Positions 33,248-41,422 of a stretch of DNA of 64,000 nucleotides are shown here, one piece after another; the stretch's first letter is position 1, and each line of letters starts with the position of its first letter. The notes under the pieces were generated by a model. That model was not told the DNA's origin, made no database searches, and was given only the letters and a program-made list of their open reading frames with translations. Origin of the DNA: Chloroflexi bacterium HGW-Chloroflexi-2 (GTDB lineage Bacteria; Chloroflexota; Anaerolineae; Anaerolineales; Anaerolineaceae); NCBI GenBank assembly GCA_002840735.1, contig PHBY01000010.1, positions 62,001 through 126,000 of the forward strand, read 5' to 3'. Position numbers and translations under genes: made by a program.

Positions 33248-34111
33248 TTATTTTTCTGATTCAATATCTCTTTGAGATTCATTATTTTCTAATCCATTTA
33301 TTTTTGAGTGAATTTTATAAGCATTATCTGAAGTTACAACTGGCTTACCTGTACTCTTTTCAAGAGTTTCTCTAGCTACTTTTGCAACTTCCCCACCATC
33401 TTTGGCTACTTTTTTGTTATCAGTGAAGGATTGAGGTTTTTTCACTTTAGAGATCTCTGTTGTCGAAAGTTCCGCTAACATATTTAGAATTAATTCTGCA
33501 TTGGTCATATTATCTCGAAGATTTTCTTTTCTCAATCCCTTCTTATTTTTATATTCTCTTGTATTCAATCCAGACCATGTTTTAGAAATGACATCTGTTA
33601 AAATGGCGAATTCCTTTGCTTGACCAACACCCCTTTTTTTCCATTCATCCGTTAGATTTTTCCGAATTTCAATTGTTTTTAATCTTTGATTGACCCATTC
33701 TAGGCTATAACCTTTCCTCAAATATGTTTCTAGCGCTCTCTCAATAATTAGCTCAGGGTCCTGGAATTCATCAATCCGCTCAGAACCAACTTTTGCTAAC
33801 CACAATTTGAATGGTTCTGCATTGGGTGATGGAATCGATTGTATCAATCTGAAAAGCTGGTCTGTATTGGCAACATCTGTCATCCTCATTTTGCCATCTT
33901 CGGCAATCATTTTCAAACCGTGACAATTTGTCACGGTTTCATTTCCTTCTTTTTTTAACCTTTGTTTTAATTTTCTCCAATATGATTGAGGATCCTTACT
34001 TTCAGACAGAACTCCAACAACATCAACAATCGAAAACAACCATTGTTCATTTTGGGGATCCCAAGCAACTCTAATTCTTTTATCATCAAATAACTTTATC
34101 TCATTATTCAA
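33248..34111 (-). CDS. Bro-N domain protein (DinD/antirepressor-like)
   Basis: A 287-residue protein whose N-terminal third is a Bro-N domain: IKLFDDKRIRVAWDPQNEQW, FSIVDVVGVLSESKDPQSYW and later LFRLIQSIPSPNAEPFKLWL. Bro-N proteins are DNA-binding antirepressors of phages and large viruses; the arrangement with ELIIERALETYLRKGYSLEW, ILTDVISKTWSGLNTREYKN and a Lys-rich tail resembles the DNA-damage-inducible DinD group. The coding sequence is clearly more AT-rich than its neighbours, a sign of transfer. No other phage gene is adjacent. The best start is TTG at 34111, seven bases after GGAG; TTG at 34117 is too close to that site. Function in the cell is unknown. Confidence 0.85.
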   Translation of the reverse strand: MNNEIKLFDDKRIRVAWDPQNEQWLFSIVDVVGVLSESKDPQSYWRKLKQRLKKEGNETVTNCHGLKMIAEDGKMRMTDVANTDQLFRLIQSIPSPNAEPFKLWLAKVGSERIDEFQDPELIIERALETYLRKGYSLEWVNQRLKTIEIRKNLTDEWKKRGVGQAKEFAILTDVISKTWSGLNTREYKNKKGLRKENLRDNMTNAELILNMLAELSTTEISKVKKPQSFTDNKKVAKDGGEVAKVARETLEKSTGKPVVTSDNAYKIHSKINGLENNESQRDIESEK

Positions 34112-34192
34112 TTTCAATCTCCAAAATCTTATATATTTTATTAATTATACTTAGGTCTCAAAATTCGTATCTTAAGGATCAAAGGAAATAAA

Positions 34193-34215
34193 GGTGCATC
34201 ACCGATGCACCCTAC
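34193..34215. repeat. Decayed arm of the GTAGGGTGCGTC palindrome
   Basis: GGTGCATCACCGATGCACCC followed by TAC matches the right arm of the element at 12305-12328 with two CG-to-CA/TG changes. Only this one arm is present, just upstream of gatB. Confidence 0.75.
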
Positions 34216-34263
34216 TTATGGTAAAATTTCCATTCAGTAATCCCATCTCCACCAAGAGGTCCT

Positions 34264-35742
34264 ATGCAATATGAAGCCGTCATCGGGTTGGAAGTACACG
34301 CCGAGCTGCAAACCAACAGCAAGATGTTTTGTGGTTGCCCGGTGGTGGATGCCACCATCGCAGAACCCAATACCGCAGTCTGCCCGGTCTGTTCCGGGAT
34401 GCCGGGGGTGCTGCCGGTGGTCAACCAGAAAGCAGTGGAATATGCGCTGCGGGTGGCACTGGCACTCAATTGTGAGGTCGCTCACACCAGCATCTTTGCC
34501 CGCAAGAACTATTTCTACCCGGATCTCCCCAAAGGGTATCAGATCTCACAATACGAGCAACCGCTGGCGGAGAATGGCGAATTAATCATCGATACCCCAC
34601 AGGGTGAAAAGACCGTCCGCATCCGGCGCGTGCATATGGAAGAGGATACCGGCAAGCTCACACATGTGATCCCGGAACAGGGTGACCCTTATTCCCTGGT
34701 GGATCTCAATCGCTCGGGGGTCTCCCTGCTCGAAATCGTCTCCGAACCGGATCTTTCCACCCCGGAAGAGGTGACTGCCTACGCCAGTGGACTGCGTGAT
34801 ATGGTGCGTACACTGGGAGTCAATTCGGGTGATATGGAAAAAGGCGTCATCCGCTTTGAAGCCAACGTCTCGATTCGCCCGATCGGATCAAAGGAACTTG
34901 GCACCCGTGTGGAGATCAAGAACCTGAATACCTTTCGTGGCATGGAACGCGCTATCCGCTACGAATTTCAACGCCAGGCAGCCTTGCTGGATGGCGGACT
35001 ACCGGTCATCCAGGAGACGCTTGGTTGGGATGAGACCGCTGGCGTCACCTACTCACAGCGTGGGAAAGAAGAAGCGCACGATTACCGCTACTTCCCCGAA
35101 CCCGATCTACCTCCACTGGTCGTTGAAAAAGCCTGGATTGATGAAATTCGCGCCCAATTACCAGAATTACCGCGTGCACGCATGTTGAGAATCCAACAGC
35201 AATACAACCTTACCTTGGAAGAAGCTCGCATGCTGGCGTCCGATGTAGACACCATGAATTTCTTCGAAGATTGTATCCAGATCGATCCCTCTATCCCGCC
35301 CAGAACAGTCGCGAACTGGATCATTGGGCAATTGTTTGCCTGGTTCAACAGCAGTGGAGAATCGATCACTTCCATGAAAATTCAGGCACAGGATTTGGTT
35401 GAGTTATTACATTTTCTACAATCAAATCGCATCAACCAGTCCACTGCTAAATCTGTTCTGGATACAATGTTGCAAACAGGCAGGAATGCAAACACAATCG
35501 TCTCAGAACAGGGTTTGGAACAGGTATCCGATCTCAACATGATAGTAAAGCTAATAAACCAGGTATTGGAAGAAAATCCAGATCAGGTGCAAGCCTATTT
35601 AAATGGAAAAGAAAACCTGGAGAACTGGTTCTTTGGGCAGGTAATGCGCCTGGCAGGAGGAAAAGCTAACCCCCAACTGGTAAAAACAACCTTGAAACAG
35701 GCATTGACCCAGCTTCAGGAATCAAAAACTGAGAAAAATTAA
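34264..35742 (+). CDS. gatB: Aspartyl/glutamyl-tRNA amidotransferase subunit B
   Basis: Subunit B of GatCAB binds the misacylated tRNA and activates its side chain with ATP before amidation. The 492 residues match the family: [20 protein letters not shown] at the start, FCGCPV and [20 protein letters not shown] with the zinc-type Cys pairs, [68 protein letters not shown] and a helical tail domain (about 330-490) that reads tRNA. AGAGGT precedes the ATG. gatA is at the left edge of the window. The two genes share strand and codon style but not an operon. Confidence 0.98.
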   Translation: MQYEAVIGLEVHAELQTNSKMFCGCPVVDATIAEPNTAVCPVCSGMPGVLPVVNQKAVEYALRVALALNCEVAHTSIFARKNYFYPDLPKGYQISQYEQPLAENGELIIDTPQGEKTVRIRRVHMEEDTGKLTHVIPEQGDPYSLVDLNRSGVSLLEIVSEPDLSTPEEVTAYASGLRDMVRTLGVNSGDMEKGVIRFEANVSIRPIGSKELGTRVEIKNLNTFRGMERAIRYEFQRQAALLDGGLPVIQETLGWDETAGVTYSQRGKEEAHDYRYFPEPDLPPLVVEKAWIDEIRAQLPELPRARMLRIQQQYNLTLEEARMLASDVDTMNFFEDCIQIDPSIPPRTVANWIIGQLFAWFNSSGESITSMKIQAQDLVELLHFLQSNRINQSTAKSVLDTMLQTGRNANTIVSEQGLEQVSDLNMIVKLINQVLEENPDQVQAYLNGKENLENWFFGQVMRLAGGKANPQLVKTTLKQALTQLQESKTEKN

Positions 35743-35869
35743 TGGTTATTTGGTTTACCTTACTGGGATTTTCCTGATTGGATCAACCAATCTGATCACA
35801 AAATTTCGAATGTGACAAATTCATATTTTCACTGAATAAATTCGTGATCAAATGACGATTTTAATCATA

Positions 35870-35898
35870 TTGACTTCATTCACACACGGTGTTAATCT
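35870..35898 (+). promoter_or_regulatory. Probable promoter of the glutamate dehydrogenase gene
   Basis: TTGACT (35870-35875), 17 bases, TAATCT (35893-35898). It leaves a leader of about 140 bases before the gene that contains the palindrome at 35964-35982. The rest of the 302-base gap 35743-36044 shows nothing else. Confidence 0.45.
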
Positions 35899-35963
35899 AA
35901 TGGAAGAGGCAAACGGAGGAGTTTGTGAAATTTGTTGCAAAACATTTTCTTCCAAAATCAAGT

Positions 35964-35982
35964 GGACACGTCCGACGTGTCC
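35964..35982. repeat. GGACACGTC palindrome in gdhA leader
   Basis: GGACACGTCCGACGTGTCC: nine-base perfect arms around one central base, about 65 bases downstream of the putative promoter. It could be an operator, an mRNA hairpin or a small interspersed palindrome. Confidence 0.6.
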
Positions 35983-36044
35983 GCTTATATTGTTACTTAT
36001 TTGTCTACCCAAACCAAAACTTATCAAGTTAACAGGAGTAGTGA

Positions 36045-37331
36045 ATGGCTTCTTCAACCAATGCATTTGAAATGGCGCAAGCCCAATTCGACCATGTCGC
36101 CGAATTATTGCAATTAGACCCGGAAGTGCGCGAAATCCTGCGCTGGCCGCTGCGTGAATTTCAATTCCGTATCCCCGTGCGTATGGATGATGGCACGTTG
36201 CGTGTTTTTCAGGGATTCCGCGTCCAACATAATGATGCCCGCGGTCCCAATAAAGGTGGTATTCGTTTCCATCCCGCTGAAACAATTGATACGGTGCGAG
36301 CCCTGGCTACCTGGATGACATGGAAATGCGCCGTTGTTGATATTCCATTGGGCGGCGGTAAAGGTGGTGTGATTGTTGATTCTGCCACACTCTCCACCAG
36401 TGAAAAAGAACGACTGGTCCGTGGTTATGTGCAGCAGATGTGGAAAAACATTGGTCCTCGCCAGGATGTCCCCGCTCCCGACGTTGGTACCAGTCCACAG
36501 ATGATGGGTTGGATGATGGATGAATATTCCAAACTCGCTGGCCAATACACCCCGGGTGTGATTACCGGTAAACCCGTTGGTGGTGGTGGATCACTCGGCC
36601 GCACTGAAGCGACCGGGTATGGTGTGATCTACACTGTTCGTGAAGCACTCAAGCACCTGAAAATGGATCCAAAAAATTGCAAAGCAGCCATCCAAGGGTT
36701 TGGGAATGTGGCGCAATATGCCGCAATTGGATTTGTTGAATTCCTCGGTGGAACTGTCGTCTGTGTTTCTTACTGGGATCGTGAAGATCGAGTACCTTAC
36801 ACCGTTAGCAAAGAGGACGGTATCGATCCACATTTCCTGATGTCGATCACCGATCAATATGGTTCCATCGACAAAGTGCGTGCCAAAGAAGCCGGCTATC
36901 TGATTGAAGATGCTGAAGCCTGGATCAGCAAAGAAGTGGATGTCTTAATCCCTTCCGCCCTAGAAGGACAGATCAATGCTGAAAGTGTTAAGAAAATTCA
37001 CCCACGCGTCAAAGTGATTGCCGAAGGCGCTAATGGCCCCACCACCCCCGAAGCCGACAAAGTCATCGAAGAAAAAGGTATCTTCATGATCCCGGATTTC
37101 CTGTGTAATGCGGGTGGCGTGACCGTTTCATACTTCGAAGGTGTGCAGAACGACATGAACTTCTACTGGACCAAAGAAGAAGTCCTCGAGAAAGAAGATC
37201 AGAAAATGACCTCAGCTTTCCATGCTGTGCTGGAGATGTCTACGAAAGAGAAAGTTTACATGCGTGATGCAGCCTACATGGTGGCAATCGCCCGTGTGGT
37301 CAAAGCCATGGGCTTACGCGGCTGGATTTAA
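36045..37331 (+). CDS. gdhA: Glutamate dehydrogenase (Glu/Leu/Phe/Val family)
   Basis: Oxidative deamination of glutamate to 2-oxoglutarate, or the reverse, with NAD(P)+. The 428 residues have the hexameric GDH layout: PVRMDDGTLRVFQGFRVQHN, PNKGGIRFHPAETIDTVRAL with the substrate Lys, CAVVDIPLGGGKGGVIVDSA with the catalytic Lys, PAPDVGTSPQMMGWMMDEYS, and the dinucleotide fold AAIQGFGNVAQYAAIGFVEF (G-x-G-x-x-A variant). The coenzyme preference cannot be read safely. ATG 36045 is seven bases after AGGAG. It has its own promoter and a strong terminator, so it is a single-gene unit. Confidence 0.96.
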   Translation: MASSTNAFEMAQAQFDHVAELLQLDPEVREILRWPLREFQFRIPVRMDDGTLRVFQGFRVQHNDARGPNKGGIRFHPAETIDTVRALATWMTWKCAVVDIPLGGGKGGVIVDSATLSTSEKERLVRGYVQQMWKNIGPRQDVPAPDVGTSPQMMGWMMDEYSKLAGQYTPGVITGKPVGGGGSLGRTEATGYGVIYTVREALKHLKMDPKNCKAAIQGFGNVAQYAAIGFVEFLGGTVVCVSYWDREDRVPYTVSKEDGIDPHFLMSITDQYGSIDKVRAKEAGYLIEDAEAWISKEVDVLIPSALEGQINAESVKKIHPRVKVIAEGANGPTTPEADKVIEEKGIFMIPDFLCNAGGVTVSYFEGVQNDMNFYWTKEEVLEKEDQKMTSAFHAVLEMSTKEKVYMRDAAYMVAIARVVKAMGLRGWI

Positions 37332-37344
37332 ATTAATAAAAATT

Positions 37345-37378
37345 AAAAAAATGGCAGAATTAATTCTGCCATTTTTTT
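37345..37378 (+). terminator. Intrinsic terminator after gdhA
   Basis: ATGGCAGAATTAATTCTGCC followed by AT forms a perfect palindrome (37351-37372) flanked by A-run and T-run. It is symmetrical and so may work in both directions. Confidence 0.85.
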
Positions 37379-37616
37379 AATTTAATGTCCATAACCATTA
37401 CTGGAAAAACTGAAAATTCAGATGATTCCGAAAGCGTTTTGATCAAAACCAACCCCATTATCCCGGATAGGTGCCAGTCACACGCAGTCCAAGCGAAGGG
37501 AATATTTCCTATGCTTTTGACCAGGATAAAAACCCGGTACACATATGAAAAGTGATGGATGCTTTTTTTAGAAATATCATTACAATTAAAGAGGTTGATA
37601 ATTCAAGAAGGTGATT

Positions 37617-38294
37617 ATGAAACGAAAATTTTTCCTGTTTTTCTTTTTTTCAGTGTCCTTGATTATTTTCAGTGGATGTTCATTAAGTTCATTTGGGCAA
37701 TCAGGGCTTGCTCCTGCGGAATTGACAGCCACGTACGAAGTTATGGTGATCGATGCCATGAAAACTGCCATTGGTGAAATTACACTGCAAGCTTTGTTGA
37801 ATCCAAGTGCCACTAACACATTTACACCCTTACCACCAACAAACACACCAATTCCAAGTCCTACACCGATTACCCCTACACCTACCTTCACGGATGTCCC
37901 TCCCACCGAAACCCCACCTCCACCAACCGCAACAACAACGCCCACCATGACACCTACCCGCTCAGATTTTAATTGCCAGCTGGTTTCCAGTTCTCCTGCC
38001 CTAAACCAGTCATATCCTCCGGGTGGCGATTTTGATGGGCGCTGGTCTTTTAAGAACACCGGTTCTGAAGTATGGGACAAAGATAAAGTTGACTTTCTAT
38101 TTATCAGCGGAACAAGGTTTCAGGAGCATGTTGATAAGTTAGATTTAACTGCCAATGTTAATAAAGGCGATTCAATTGAGTTTATTGTTGATATGCTAGC
38201 CCCTAAATCGGCAGGTACTTATTCTGCTACCTGGGGATTAAAGAAAGATGATATCGTATTTTGCTCAGCAATCATCCAAATTATCGTTAAATAG
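37617..38294 (+). CDS. Lipoprotein with NBR1-type Ig-like domain
   Basis: A 225-residue exported lipoprotein. A lipoprotein signal (MKRKFFLFFFFSVSLIIFSG-C, lipobox FSGC) is followed by a helical segment (about 30-65), a Thr/Pro-rich linker typical of surface proteins (NTFTPLPPTNTPIPSPTP and onward to about residue 125) and a C-terminal beta domain (about 128-225) of the NBR1/N-BRCA1 Ig type: SYPPGGDFDGRWSFKNTGSE, then EFIVDMLAPKSAGTYSATW. In other proteins this domain mediates protein contacts at the cell surface; no enzymatic role is expected. The start is ATG 37617, with AAGG about five bases upstream. A paralogue follows at 38461. Confidence 0.85.
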   Translation: MKRKFFLFFFFSVSLIIFSGCSLSSFGQSGLAPAELTATYEVMVIDAMKTAIGEITLQALLNPSATNTFTPLPPTNTPIPSPTPITPTPTFTDVPPTETPPPPTATTTPTMTPTRSDFNCQLVSSSPALNQSYPPGGDFDGRWSFKNTGSEVWDKDKVDFLFISGTRFQEHVDKLDLTANVNKGDSIEFIVDMLAPKSAGTYSATWGLKKDDIVFCSAIIQIIVK

Positions 38295-38460
38295 GGATTT
38301 GAAAGGATTAAACTGCTTTATTATTTTTCGTCATTACAAAACTGTAAATCATGTTTGAGTAATCACCTATTACCAAAATTGATTTTTCATATATACTTTA
38401 ATCAATAATAGAAACAATACTGGCAGAGCTACCAGGTTATCTGGCTACAAGGAGTGATTT

Positions 38461-39141
38461 ATGAAAAATACAGCCCTGAATGTGCTCACAATTCTGGCTA
38501 TCATCATTACAGTGATATTTTGTTTTGTTTTTGCCATCATTTTTATCAACCCACAATCATCCATTAATCCGCTACCTCCTCAGGAACTGCCAGAAGTTTT
38601 GGTCCTGCCAACTGCTACAGCCACGCTGCGTCAACTACCAACGGTGGAATTACCAACAATTGAAGCTGCTTTTACCAGTACACAGGCAGTCGACTTACGG
38701 CCATCTTCTACCCCATTACCCACATTTACTTCTTTTGTTTTACCAACTGCTACAATCACCTTAACCCCAACCCGTACTCCTACAGAAACTCCCGAAGCAT
38801 CACCCACCAGTGAACTGTATCAATGCCAGGTCTTATTCTATTACCCGAATGGGACAACTTTTCCCCCTGGTGGAGATTTTGATGGCAAGTGGACGTTGCG
38901 TAACACAGGTAAAGAACAATGGAGTAATGAGTTCGATTGGGTCTTTGTTGGGGGAGATAAATTCCAGACAGGTGGGGATTCGATTGATTTGACTCGATAT
39001 ATCAACCCGGGCAATGAAGTTGATTTCATCGTAGATATGATAGCGCCTCGCCAACCCGGAACCTATTCTGCCAAGTGGGCTTTGCGTACGAACAACAACC
39101 TGTATTTCTGTGAAACGGAAATTACACTAACGGTAAAATAA
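38461..39141 (+). CDS. Membrane-anchored NBR1-type Ig-like domain protein
   Basis: A 226-residue surface protein, paralogue of the previous gene. An N-terminal membrane anchor (about residues 8-33, no lipobox Cys) is followed by a Thr/Pro-rich linker (about 45-115) and the Ig-like domain: TTFPPGGDFDGKWTLRNTGK, then DFIVDMIAPRQPGTYSAKWA and a closing FCETEITLTVK. The domain shares PPGGDFDG-W and the D-x-I/M-AP-x-x-x-GTYSA phrase with its neighbour, whereas the anchors and linkers differ, so the domain was duplicated or recruited twice. AAGGAG lies seven bases before the ATG. The 166-base gap between the two holds no other gene. Confidence 0.85.
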   Translation: MKNTALNVLTILAIIITVIFCFVFAIIFINPQSSINPLPPQELPEVLVLPTATATLRQLPTVELPTIEAAFTSTQAVDLRPSSTPLPTFTSFVLPTATITLTPTRTPTETPEASPTSELYQCQVLFYYPNGTTFPPGGDFDGKWTLRNTGKEQWSNEFDWVFVGGDKFQTGGDSIDLTRYINPGNEVDFIVDMIAPRQPGTYSAKWALRTNNNLYFCETEITLTVK

Positions 39142-39153
39142 TAAACTAGCCAA

Positions 39154-39184
39154 AAGGGCTGATGTTATCAGCCCTTAGTTTTTT
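39154..39184 (+). terminator. Intrinsic terminator after NBR1-Ig gene pair
   Basis: AAGGGCTGAT (39154-39163), loop GTT, ATCAGCCCTT (39167-39176), then AGTTTTTTAT. Confidence 0.85.
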
Positions 39185-39208
39185 ATCCTGTAAATACCAG
39201 ATTGCAGG

Positions 39209-40159
39209 TTACCAATCCCTGGTATACCAGGCGAGATATTCATCCACATGTTCCTCCCAATAATCAATGGTATGCCCACCTGGATTTACAGTGTATTCCA
39301 ATGGAACTTGATTCTGTTGTAAATACAATACAAACGGCTCGCTAAATTGGCGATAATGGTCTGTCTCGCCAATATCAAACCAGAGCGCTGGTCGGTAAGC
39401 TGATACAGATTGAATCCAATCCTGCACCCTACCCATATCGCCGGCAAAGGTTGTAAAGCTATGCGCCCCCACCCTGCCAAAAGCATCCGGAAAGACGAAC
39501 CCAATCCGAACTGCCCAATTACCACCACGAGAGAGTCCACCAATCGCGCGATATGCCCATTCCGATCGAAGGTTATATTGATCCAACAATTGTGGTAGAA
39601 GATCCTCAACCAGGGCTGAATCAAATTTTGAAACATATGAATCCAGCAAGTACAGCCGTTCAAATGGCATCACGATCACCAATGGCTTTATTTTCTTGGA
39701 TGTTATCCATTCATCAGCCAGATCGGTCATTCCAAGGTTGATCCACTGATCCTGTACACCATTCTGGCCGTGCAACATTACCAACAATGGATAACCTTCA
39801 TCACGATTTGGGTTATAACACGGTGGCAGATAGATGTTGGTTTTGATGTCTTCCTGCAAAGTATCTGAATAGAATGCGACTTCCTTAATACTGCCTGTCA
39901 TTTCAATACAGGGTATATCAGTAGGCGTAGGCGTTGGAGGGATTTCGGTCGCCGTTGGTGTAATGGTTGCCTTATGTATGAGTGTAGGCAATACCACTTT
40001 TGTGGAAAGGATAAATGGCGTACTGGAACTTACACTGGTTGCCAGCACCGAATCACCTGGAAAAACAGGGGTCGCCTGACAGGCATTCAATAGCAATCCA
40101 ACGCCTGAAAAGAGGATAAAAACCAGTGGAAATTTCCAATACTTCCTTGACGATTTCAT
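39209..40159 (-). CDS. Lipoprotein esterase of the esterase-D/alpha-beta hydrolase type
   Basis: A 316-residue exported lipoprotein: a signal ending in the lipobox LNAC (about residues 24-27), a Thr/Pro linker (about 45-80), then an alpha/beta hydrolase of the esterase D family. The oxyanion region is YPLLVMLHGQNGVQDQWINL, the nucleophile Ser is in AIGGLSRGGNWAVRIGFVFP, and the catalytic His is in VNPGGHTIDYWEEHVDEYLA. Family members cleave acyl esters such as feruloyl or S-formylglutathione; the substrate is unknown. No Shine-Dalgarno precedes the ATG, but TATAAT lies only about ten bases upstream, so the transcript may be leaderless. The start overlaps the promoter of the divergent tRNA-Pro gene. 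Confidence 0.87.
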   Translation of the reverse strand: MKSSRKYWKFPLVFILFSGVGLLLNACQATPVFPGDSVLATSVSSSTPFILSTKVVLPTLIHKATITPTATEIPPTPTPTDIPCIEMTGSIKEVAFYSDTLQEDIKTNIYLPPCYNPNRDEGYPLLVMLHGQNGVQDQWINLGMTDLADEWITSKKIKPLVIVMPFERLYLLDSYVSKFDSALVEDLLPQLLDQYNLRSEWAYRAIGGLSRGGNWAVRIGFVFPDAFGRVGAHSFTTFAGDMGRVQDWIQSVSAYRPALWFDIGETDHYRQFSEPFVLYLQQNQVPLEYTVNPGGHTIDYWEEHVDEYLAWYTRDW

Positions 40160-40176
40160 CTGAATGCGATTATACT
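40147..40176 (+). promoter_or_regulatory. Promoter of tRNA-Pro
   Basis: TTGACG (40147-40152), 18 bases, TATACT (40171-40176), ten bases before the tRNA. Its -35 lies inside the first codons of the divergent esterase gene. Confidence 0.65.
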
Positions 40177-40185
40177 CTGTTTGCT

Positions 40186-40259
40186 CGGGGTGTAGCGCAG
40201 TTGGTTAGCGTACCGCGTTTGGGACGCGGGGGTCGGCGGTTCGAGTCCGCCCACCCCGA
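40186..40259 (+). tRNA. tRNA-Pro (anticodon TGG)
   Basis: A 74-base cloverleaf: acceptor CGGGGTG pairs with CACCCCG, discriminator A, anticodon arm CCGCG-TTTGGGA-CGCGG with anticodon TGG, and T-loop TTCGAGT. The 3' CCA is not encoded. It is followed by its own terminator and lies in the only gap between the esterase and the small gene at 40368. Confidence 0.97.
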
Positions 40260-40262
40260 CAC

Positions 40263-40290
40263 AAAAAACAGTCTTGCGACTGTTTTTTTT
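40263..40290 (+). terminator. Terminator of tRNA-Pro
   Basis: AAAAAACAGTC, loop TTGC, GACTGTTTTTT, then more T: a perfect 11-bp stem four bases after the tRNA. Confidence 0.85.
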
Positions 40291-40367
40291 GACTTCTAGA
40301 TTCAACTTTCCGTGATAAAATTTTCATAGTAACGTGTATCTTAAATAAATAAGGTAGATGGGATATC

Positions 40368-40679
40368 ATGGCAAAAAAGAAATTTGATGCAATCTTGGCA
40401 GCAGTGCGAGTAGATGAAGATGGTCAGGTGCAGCTTGCCCGCATTTTCGAACGTTACGGAGTAGTGTTCTCAGACCATTTTCTGGTAGATCGTGATGATT
40501 TGATTAAACGAATCAAAGGCGGCCAAAAAATTCAGACCGGGAAACGCCAGTATAAAATGGGGTCCGTATTTGATATCGGTGAAGATGTACGGGTTATATC
40601 CTCAAAAGGGAAAGAAGTTCTGGTGGTTGGCAGTGGGGAAGCAGAAAAGGATCATCTTCAATCCGTTCCCAGATTCTAA
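40368..40679 (+). CDS. Conserved small protein upstream of a glycosyltransferase, function unknown
   Basis: A 103-residue soluble basic protein beginning MAKKKFDAILAAVRVDEDGQ. The middle VVFSDHFLVDRDDLIKRIKG is amphipathic, and the C-terminal half has alternating beta-like segments (QYKMGSVFDIGEDVRVISSK, KEVLVVGS). I do not recognise the family. Its stop and the next gene's start share a base (TAATG), so it is co-translated with the GT2 gene and belongs to a three-gene unit with rnhB. AAGGTAGATGGGAT lies ahead of the ATG. It is too long and too well placed to be a chance frame. Confidence 0.8.
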   Translation: MAKKKFDAILAAVRVDEDGQVQLARIFERYGVVFSDHFLVDRDDLIKRIKGGQKIQTGKRQYKMGSVFDIGEDVRVISSKGKEVLVVGSGEAEKDHLQSVPRF

Positions 40680-41422
40680 TGAGCGAAGTTTTTCTTTCGA
40701 TCGTCATTCCTGCTCACAACGAAGAAGAGCGCTTACCGCCTTCCCTGACCCTGGTGGATGAGTTCGTTCGCCAACAACCCTACGTAATAGAAGTGATTGT
40801 CGTTGAAAATGGCAGTCACGATCGCACACTGGCTGTTGCGCAGACGTTTCAGGCAAAAATGCCTTCTCTGAAAGTCATACAGGAAACCCAAAAAGGAAAG
40901 GGGTTGGCTGTTCGCAGTGGTATGCTGGCTGCACAAGGCAAGTATCGCATTTTCTGTGATGCAGATTTTTCCATGCCAGTCAGTGAAATCAGCAAGTTTA
41001 TTCCAGAAGATGGTCAGGCATATGATATAGCCATTGCCTCCCGTGAATTGCCCGCATCCGAACGGGTGGATGAGCCTGAATTCCGTCATCTGATCGGCCG
41101 GGTTTTCAATAGCCTGGTGCGTTATGCTTTATTGCCCGGGTTGCAGGATACGCAATGTGGGTTTAAGGCCTTCCGTGGCGAGGTAGCTGAACAGCTTTTC
41201 CGAATGCAAACTCTGACCGGATGGTCGTTTGATGCCGAATTGCTTTTTATCGCCCAGCGATTAGGTTATCGGGTCAAAGAAGTCCCGATTATCTGGTATT
41301 ACAAACCGGGTACCCGTTTAAATATCCTCAAAGATTCAATCAAAATGGCTTCCGATCTCTTTACCATCCGGCGCAACGCCAATCGAGGGGTCTATGACCA
41401 GAAAGCCCAAACCAGTACTTGA
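40679..41422 (+). CDS. Family 2 glycosyltransferase, dolichyl-phosphate glucosyltransferase-like
   Basis: A 247-residue GT-A glycosyltransferase expected to move a sugar from an NDP-sugar to a polyprenyl phosphate at the membrane. Motifs: SIVIPAHNEEERLPPSLTLV at the start, EVIVVENGSHDRTLAVAQTF, KGKGLAVRSGMLAAQGKYRI, the DxD-type FCDADFSMPVSEISKF, DTQCGFKAFRGEVAEQLF, and TGWSFDAELLFIAQRLGYRV with VPIIWYYKPGTRLN. This set is typical of the Alg5/dolichyl-phosphate beta-glucosyltransferase group. There is no strong membrane helix. It overlaps the gene upstream by one base and rnhB downstream by 29 bases. Confidence 0.9.
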   Translation: MSEVFLSIVIPAHNEEERLPPSLTLVDEFVRQQPYVIEVIVVENGSHDRTLAVAQTFQAKMPSLKVIQETQKGKGLAVRSGMLAAQGKYRIFCDADFSMPVSEISKFIPEDGQAYDIAIASRELPASERVDEPEFRHLIGRVFNSLVRYALLPGLQDTQCGFKAFRGEVAEQLFRMQTLTGWSFDAELLFIAQRLGYRVKEVPIIWYYKPGTRLNILKDSIKMASDLFTIRRNANRGVYDQKAQTST

